Positions 13,368-16,099 of a DNA stretch of 16,099 nucleotides are shown here, piece after piece. The position numbers and the translations under genes were made by a program. The notes beneath the pieces were generated by a model. The model was not told where the DNA came from and ran no database searches. It worked only from the letters and a program-made list of their open reading frames with translations. Position 1 is the first letter of the stretch. Each line of letters starts with the position of its first letter. Origin of the DNA: Parcubacteria group bacterium CG11_big_fil_rev_8_21_14_0_20_41_14 (GTDB taxonomy: Bacteria > Patescibacteriota > Patescibacteriia > UBA2169). The DNA lies in assembly GCA_002787075.1 (NCBI GenBank), contig PCVT01000099.1, positions 1-16,099 of the forward strand, given 5' to 3'.

Positions 13368-14360
13368 TTATTTAAGTTCTGCCGGCAAATGCCTCAAGAA
13401 TTCCTTCACTGACTCCGAACATCCCGCAAAATCAGTTTCGGGTTCGTACGGCACAGTGAGATTTTTATTCTCTTGTACTTCTCCATCCCACCAATACATT
13501 GTTACGATGCCAGCTTCATAATCAGTAGTTGAATCATCAATAAGCTCGCGCGGTATATCTTGCGTGCAATTCTCTTTCAAAACGGTGCGACTATATGCAG
13601 TACCGACAATCGGAGCGACGATATTGTACAAGAATCGCGCATATGCGGTTTTTGTTTCCGTGTCTGAATCAAGTGGATAGAGCATTGCTATAGCAACACG
13701 ACCGTAGTCGAGGAAATAATCGGTCTGCGCATCTGCGGCGGGTGTTTCGTGTTCAACTCGAAGATGTGAGCGACCGTTGAGAAAACTCCATGCGCATGAG
13801 CGGTTGAGAGCAACATCATCGCAATCAACCCTACTCTCAATCCACATTTCAGGGTCTCCTATCTCATGTACCTCGACGAGTATAAACTCGCCGAATTCGC
13901 CAAGCTCGGATTGCGGCCACGGGATATTTGGATCTTTGGTAAGCACCATGTATGCATTATCAATTCCTTGGGAGCGGCGCATATACCACCCTTTCGGTAT
14001 ATCATCTTCAGTAATACCGAAAGGATACATGGCCGCCGAGTCTCCTGTTTTATCGACGGTGATGCTTTGTTCGGGAATCCCTACCTGATCGCAGAATGCG
14101 ACAATACGTTCCGGCAGTGGAATGCGGAAGAGTGTAAACACTTCTATGGTCACTCGATTTCCTCCGTCGGTTTCAACGATGCGACTTTGACCAAGCTTTA
14201 GTGCGATGCGTTGAAACGGGTTGTCTAGTATCTCGTTTGTTGCATACTGAGTGCACCGCTCTAAGCGTTCATCAACTGAAACGATATTGTGTATCGTTAG
14301 TTTTGGTATCGCGATTCCAACTAACAATACCATTATTACAATGCCGGTCTTCGTTTTCAT
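13368..14360 (-). CDS. Unrecognised membrane-anchored or secreted protein, 330 aa
   Basis: A hydrophobic N terminus (GIVIMVLLVGIAIP, 6-19) is a signal anchor; the remaining 310 residues should be extracytoplasmic. Visible features: cysteines at C36 and C94 and three or more later ones (VDCDDVALNRSC around 178-188, ENCTQ, FAGCSE), paired perhaps as disulphides; many acidic residues; no repeats, no catalytic signature I recognise. The gene starts 6 nt after the stop of the TIMP-like gene and ends 4 nt before the zinc-ribbon gene, so it belongs to the MltG envelope string. The length and isolation fit a lineage-specific envelope protein. No function is proposed. Confidence 0.75.
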   Translation of the reverse strand: MKTKTGIVIMVLLVGIAIPKLTIHNIVSVDERLERCTQYATNEILDNPFQRIALKLGQSRIVETDGGNRVTIEVFTLFRIPLPERIVAFCDQVGIPEQSITVDKTGDSAAMYPFGITEDDIPKGWYMRRSQGIDNAYMVLTKDPNIPWPQSELGEFGEFILVEVHEIGDPEMWIESRVDCDDVALNRSCAWSFLNGRSHLRVEHETPAADAQTDYFLDYGRVAIAMLYPLDSDTETKTAYARFLYNIVAPIVGTAYSRTVLKENCTQDIPRELIDDSTTDYEAGIVTMYWWDGEVQENKNLTVPYEPETDFAGCSESVKEFLRHLPAELK

Positions 14361-14366
14361 GATGAT

Positions 14367-15044
14367 TTATTTTCTCCTGCGTCGTATAAGCCAGCAGACG
14401 AAAGCGATCGGCGGCGTGATATAGAGTGCGATAATTCCAAGTGCAACGTGCCACGGTGCAACGAAGATAGTTCTGGTGATCGGTTGAATAAAGAATTCGG
14501 CGATTTCGTTCTGTATTTCATTCCACCACGGCCCATCAATAGGGTTATAGACCGTTTCTGCATCAGTAAAAGTTGAATCGCTTGGACCGAGTGCCGTTAT
14601 TTCCTCGTCAGCATGTCGTAGTACTTCAGTGCGTGAGCAGATACCGGTCGCAAGTTTTTCACCGTAGAAGTCGCCGTCATGCGCATACACCAGATATGTT
14701 TCTCCTTCTGCAAAATAGTAGCCGCAGTCTCCTCCGCCAAAACCGGTCGCGGCGGTCACGAGATTCGCATCAATGCCTTTCCATCTTTCGGTGACATGAA
14801 AGGTGATTGTTCGATACGATGGGCGCCGCTCAATGAACGGGAGTGTCCGTAGTAATTGTTGCGCAAAACCGCGGTGTTCCTCGATCGAAAGCACGCGCCC
14901 GATAAATACCGCTTCAGCATTCTCAAAATCTTCCTCTTGAGATGTATCAGCGACACACGAACAAGCATGTGCGATATTGGGCTGCAAAAATGGCGCACTG
15001 CTGAGTAGAAGGATAAATGCAAGAATGGCCAGTTTCTTCTGCAT
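14367..15044 (-). CDS. Secreted TIMP/netrin-like protein with C-terminal membrane anchor
   Basis: 225 residues from the ATG at 15044, chosen because it opens a clean signal peptide (MQKKLAILAFILLLSSAPFL, cut after AHA at 27) and lies 1 nt after the mltG-like stop; the longer frame to 15131 would add a non-hydrophobic extension over that gene. The mature protein begins C-S-C (28-30), the Cys-X-Cys start of TIMP/netrin-type domains, followed by NAEAVFIGRVLSIEEH, a core TFHVTERWKG, GGGDCGYYF and TGICSRTEVLRH. Near the C terminus a membrane span (about VALGIIALYITPPIAFVCWL) ends with RRRRK inside. Bacterial netrin-like domains have poorly known roles; protease inhibition is not proven here. It would sit on the outside, tethered to the membrane. 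Confidence 0.65.
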   Translation of the reverse strand: MQKKLAILAFILLLSSAPFLQPNIAHACSCVADTSQEEDFENAEAVFIGRVLSIEEHRGFAQQLLRTLPFIERRPSYRTITFHVTERWKGIDANLVTAATGFGGGDCGYYFAEGETYLVYAHDGDFYGEKLATGICSRTEVLRHADEEITALGPSDSTFTDAETVYNPIDGPWWNEIQNEIAEFFIQPITRTIFVAPWHVALGIIALYITPPIAFVCWLIRRRRK

Positions 15045-15045
15045 G

Positions 15046-15894
15046 TTAATTTCCGATATGCGCATCGCGTGTGCCTCTCGCCGCCATGATCGACTCTTCA
15101 TACGGTGTTGCAACTGGATGTTGCGGGACACCTGAATAGAGGTAGGTATTGTGCCCGTGTTCTAATGCACGGTCGTTGTCTGTAACCGGAGCCCACCATT
15201 CATAGTCATCACCTGCGCCGATGTAAGCAAGGCGCCAGTGGATGCAAACGGTGCGTGTCTCTCCTGTGTCTGTCGTGTATTCATCATACGAGACCATGCC
15301 GGAGGTTGTGTTACCGTTCTTGCACGATTCGCTCGCATACATCTGCATCGAATCCCGTACGTATTGGACCGTTGCGTCACTTTGCAGGAGTTCATCATTA
15401 CGCCACGATTGCCAAATCTCTTCTGCTCGTTGATTTAAATCTGCTATCGTTTCCGCTTCACGCTCAGCGATGGATGCGACCTTAAGCACGTCATACCATT
15501 CGTCCGGGGTAAGACCAGCGCCGAGTCGCCTATATCTATCAACGGCAACGTCAAGCAGTGCAGACGCAACTTCGTATGTGCTTGAAGCGGTAGAGAATGT
15601 GTACGCTCCACCAGGAAACACCCCCTCTACGTGTCGAATATCACGAGCAGTATCTTCTACGACAAATTTGCGCTCTTGCTCTGTGGACCAACCGAGTGCG
15701 TCGGCAAGCAGGCTTGCCGTTTGCTCTTTGCGGAGACCGTCTGGGATTATGACAACTACATTTTCCCCACGTGGCTCAGATTTTGGTGATTGACTAAGAA
15801 GAAAGACACCAACACCTAAAACCAAGATACCCACAAAGGCGATGATGTAGTGTGTTTTATATTTTGAATCGCGCATGAATAACATTATCTTCAT
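15046..15894 (-). CDS. mltG: MltG/YceG-like endolytic murein transglycosylase
   Basis: 282 residues; usual MltG is about 340, so it is short and has no LysM part. The N-terminal membrane span is YIIAFVGILVLGVGVFLL (16-33). Family features: VEGVFPGGAYTF (89-100), catalytic stretch KVASIAEREA with E144 in the position of the known glutamate, LQSDATVQYV (170-179), and NTYLYSGVPQHPVATP (249-264). Between the last two lies an unusual insertion of about 65 residues with two cysteines (C191, C217) that may form a disulphide. It should cut growing glycan strands on the outer face of the membrane. The start could be 15894, 15885 or 15876; the last gives a cleaner N terminus. First gene of the envelope string, following the tRNA-Gln terminator. 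Confidence 0.8.
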   Translation of the reverse strand: MKIMLFMRDSKYKTHYIIAFVGILVLGVGVFLLSQSPKSEPRGENVVVIIPDGLRKEQTASLLADALGWSTEQERKFVVEDTARDIRHVEGVFPGGAYTFSTASSTYEVASALLDVAVDRYRRLGAGLTPDEWYDVLKVASIAEREAETIADLNQRAEEIWQSWRNDELLQSDATVQYVRDSMQMYASESCKNGNTTSGMVSYDEYTTDTGETRTVCIHWRLAYIGAGDDYEWWAPVTDNDRALEHGHNTYLYSGVPQHPVATPYEESIMAARGTRDAHIGN

Positions 15895-15913
15895 TTTACA
15901 ACTTTATTGGCCA

Positions 15914-15947
15914 AACGAAAACCGCCCAATTACGGGCGGTTTTCGTT
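15914..15947. terminator. Strong intrinsic terminator after tRNA-Gln
   Basis: A 14-bp stem AACGAAAACCGCCC/GGGCGGTTTTCGTT around a 6-nt loop (AATTAC). The A-tract/T-tract flanks of the GC core give U-runs in both directions. It lies between the tRNA and the mltG-like gene, both on the minus strand, so it most likely ends the tRNA transcript. Between it and the tRNA (15948-16033) I see nothing but a small TCGAGG/CCTCGA hairpin (minus strand, near 15993-16020). Confidence 0.85.
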
Positions 15948-16033
15948 CTGGATACTGCTCTCAGCAGGTATGCCGTGTCGGAATAGAGGGGTGGTTTTTC
16001 GAGGGGATTAGGTCGCCTCGATACTTCCAACCT

Positions 16034-16099
16034 TGGCTGGGAGGCTTGGAATCGAACCAAGATTGACGGCTTCAAAGGCCGCTGTCCTACCATTAGACG
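16034..16099 (-). tRNA. trnQ: tRNA-Gln (anticodon UUG), 5' end cut off by the window
   Basis: The minus strand gives a D arm with CTAATGGTAGGAC, an anticodon arm GCGGC-CTTTGAA-GCCGT with anticodon TTG, a T arm CTTGG-TTCGAAT-CCAAG, the 3' acceptor strand CCTCCCA, discriminator G and an encoded CCA end at 16034. The missing 5' acceptor (expected TGGGAGG) lies beyond 16099. The terminator at 15914-15947 is downstream. Confidence 0.95.

Noticed and set aside
15045..15131. N-terminal extension of the TIMP-like gene to 15131
   Set aside because: It overlaps the mltG-like gene and adds 29 residues before an otherwise perfect signal peptide.
15875..16093. Open frames on both strands near the right edge
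   Set aside because: They lie over the terminator and the tRNA-Gln.
1..16099. CRISPR array, reverse transcriptase or retron-type RNA
   Set aside because: No regularly spaced direct repeats and no reverse transcriptase motif were seen; the inverted repeats at 1261-1429 are not regularly spaced.

Overview
The window most likely comes from a Candidate Phyla Radiation (Patescibacteria, Parcubacteria-like) genome. This is an inference from style, not a placement: very compact minus-strand gene strings with ATGA overlaps, a reduced MltG gene, small lysine/glutamate-rich proteins of a kind common in those genomes, and a type I restriction locus beside a serine recombinase. Nearly everything is on the minus strand; the recombinase is the only convincing plus-strand gene.

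Right flank (about 13200-16099), probably ordinary chromosome: a truncated tRNA-Gln(UUG), a strong hairpin terminator, then a four-gene cell-envelope string read leftward: MltG-like transglycosylase, a secreted CxC-start (TIMP/netrin-like) membrane protein, an unrecognised membrane-anchored protein, and a 53-residue zinc-ribbon-like protein. A perfect 26-nt palindrome separates this string from the recombinase, which faces it.

Centre (about 3259-13146), a mobile defence module: a large serine recombinase on the plus strand and, divergent from it, a seven-gene operon in which every junction is an overlap or a gap of at most 4 nt. The order is hsdM (with an added MerR-type helix-turn-helix), a HEPN-like protein, a stand-alone PD-(D/E)XK nuclease, hsdS, a SEC-C zinc protein, hsdR and a YgjP-type metallopeptidase. 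It is a full type I restriction-modification system with four extra genes built in.

Left part (1-3221): 37 nt after the restriction operon comes a pair made of an ImmA/IrrE-like protein that has lost its HExxH site and a PIN-domain RNase, overlapping by ATGA, which looks like a toxin-antitoxin unit. Then comes about 320 nt without a gene, holding a densely folded element that on the minus strand has three GNRA-type hairpins and competing long-range pairings. It ends exactly at the start codon of a 254-residue protein with a uracil-DNA-glycosylase-like look, followed by a 57-residue protein and the start of a secreted subtilase-type precursor.

The most unusual items are the folded element at about 1270-1480, the HTH-HsdM fusion with repeats at its promoter, the extra genes inside the type I operon, and the PIN/degenerate-ImmA pair. 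No database search was run; family names rest on motifs read by eye.
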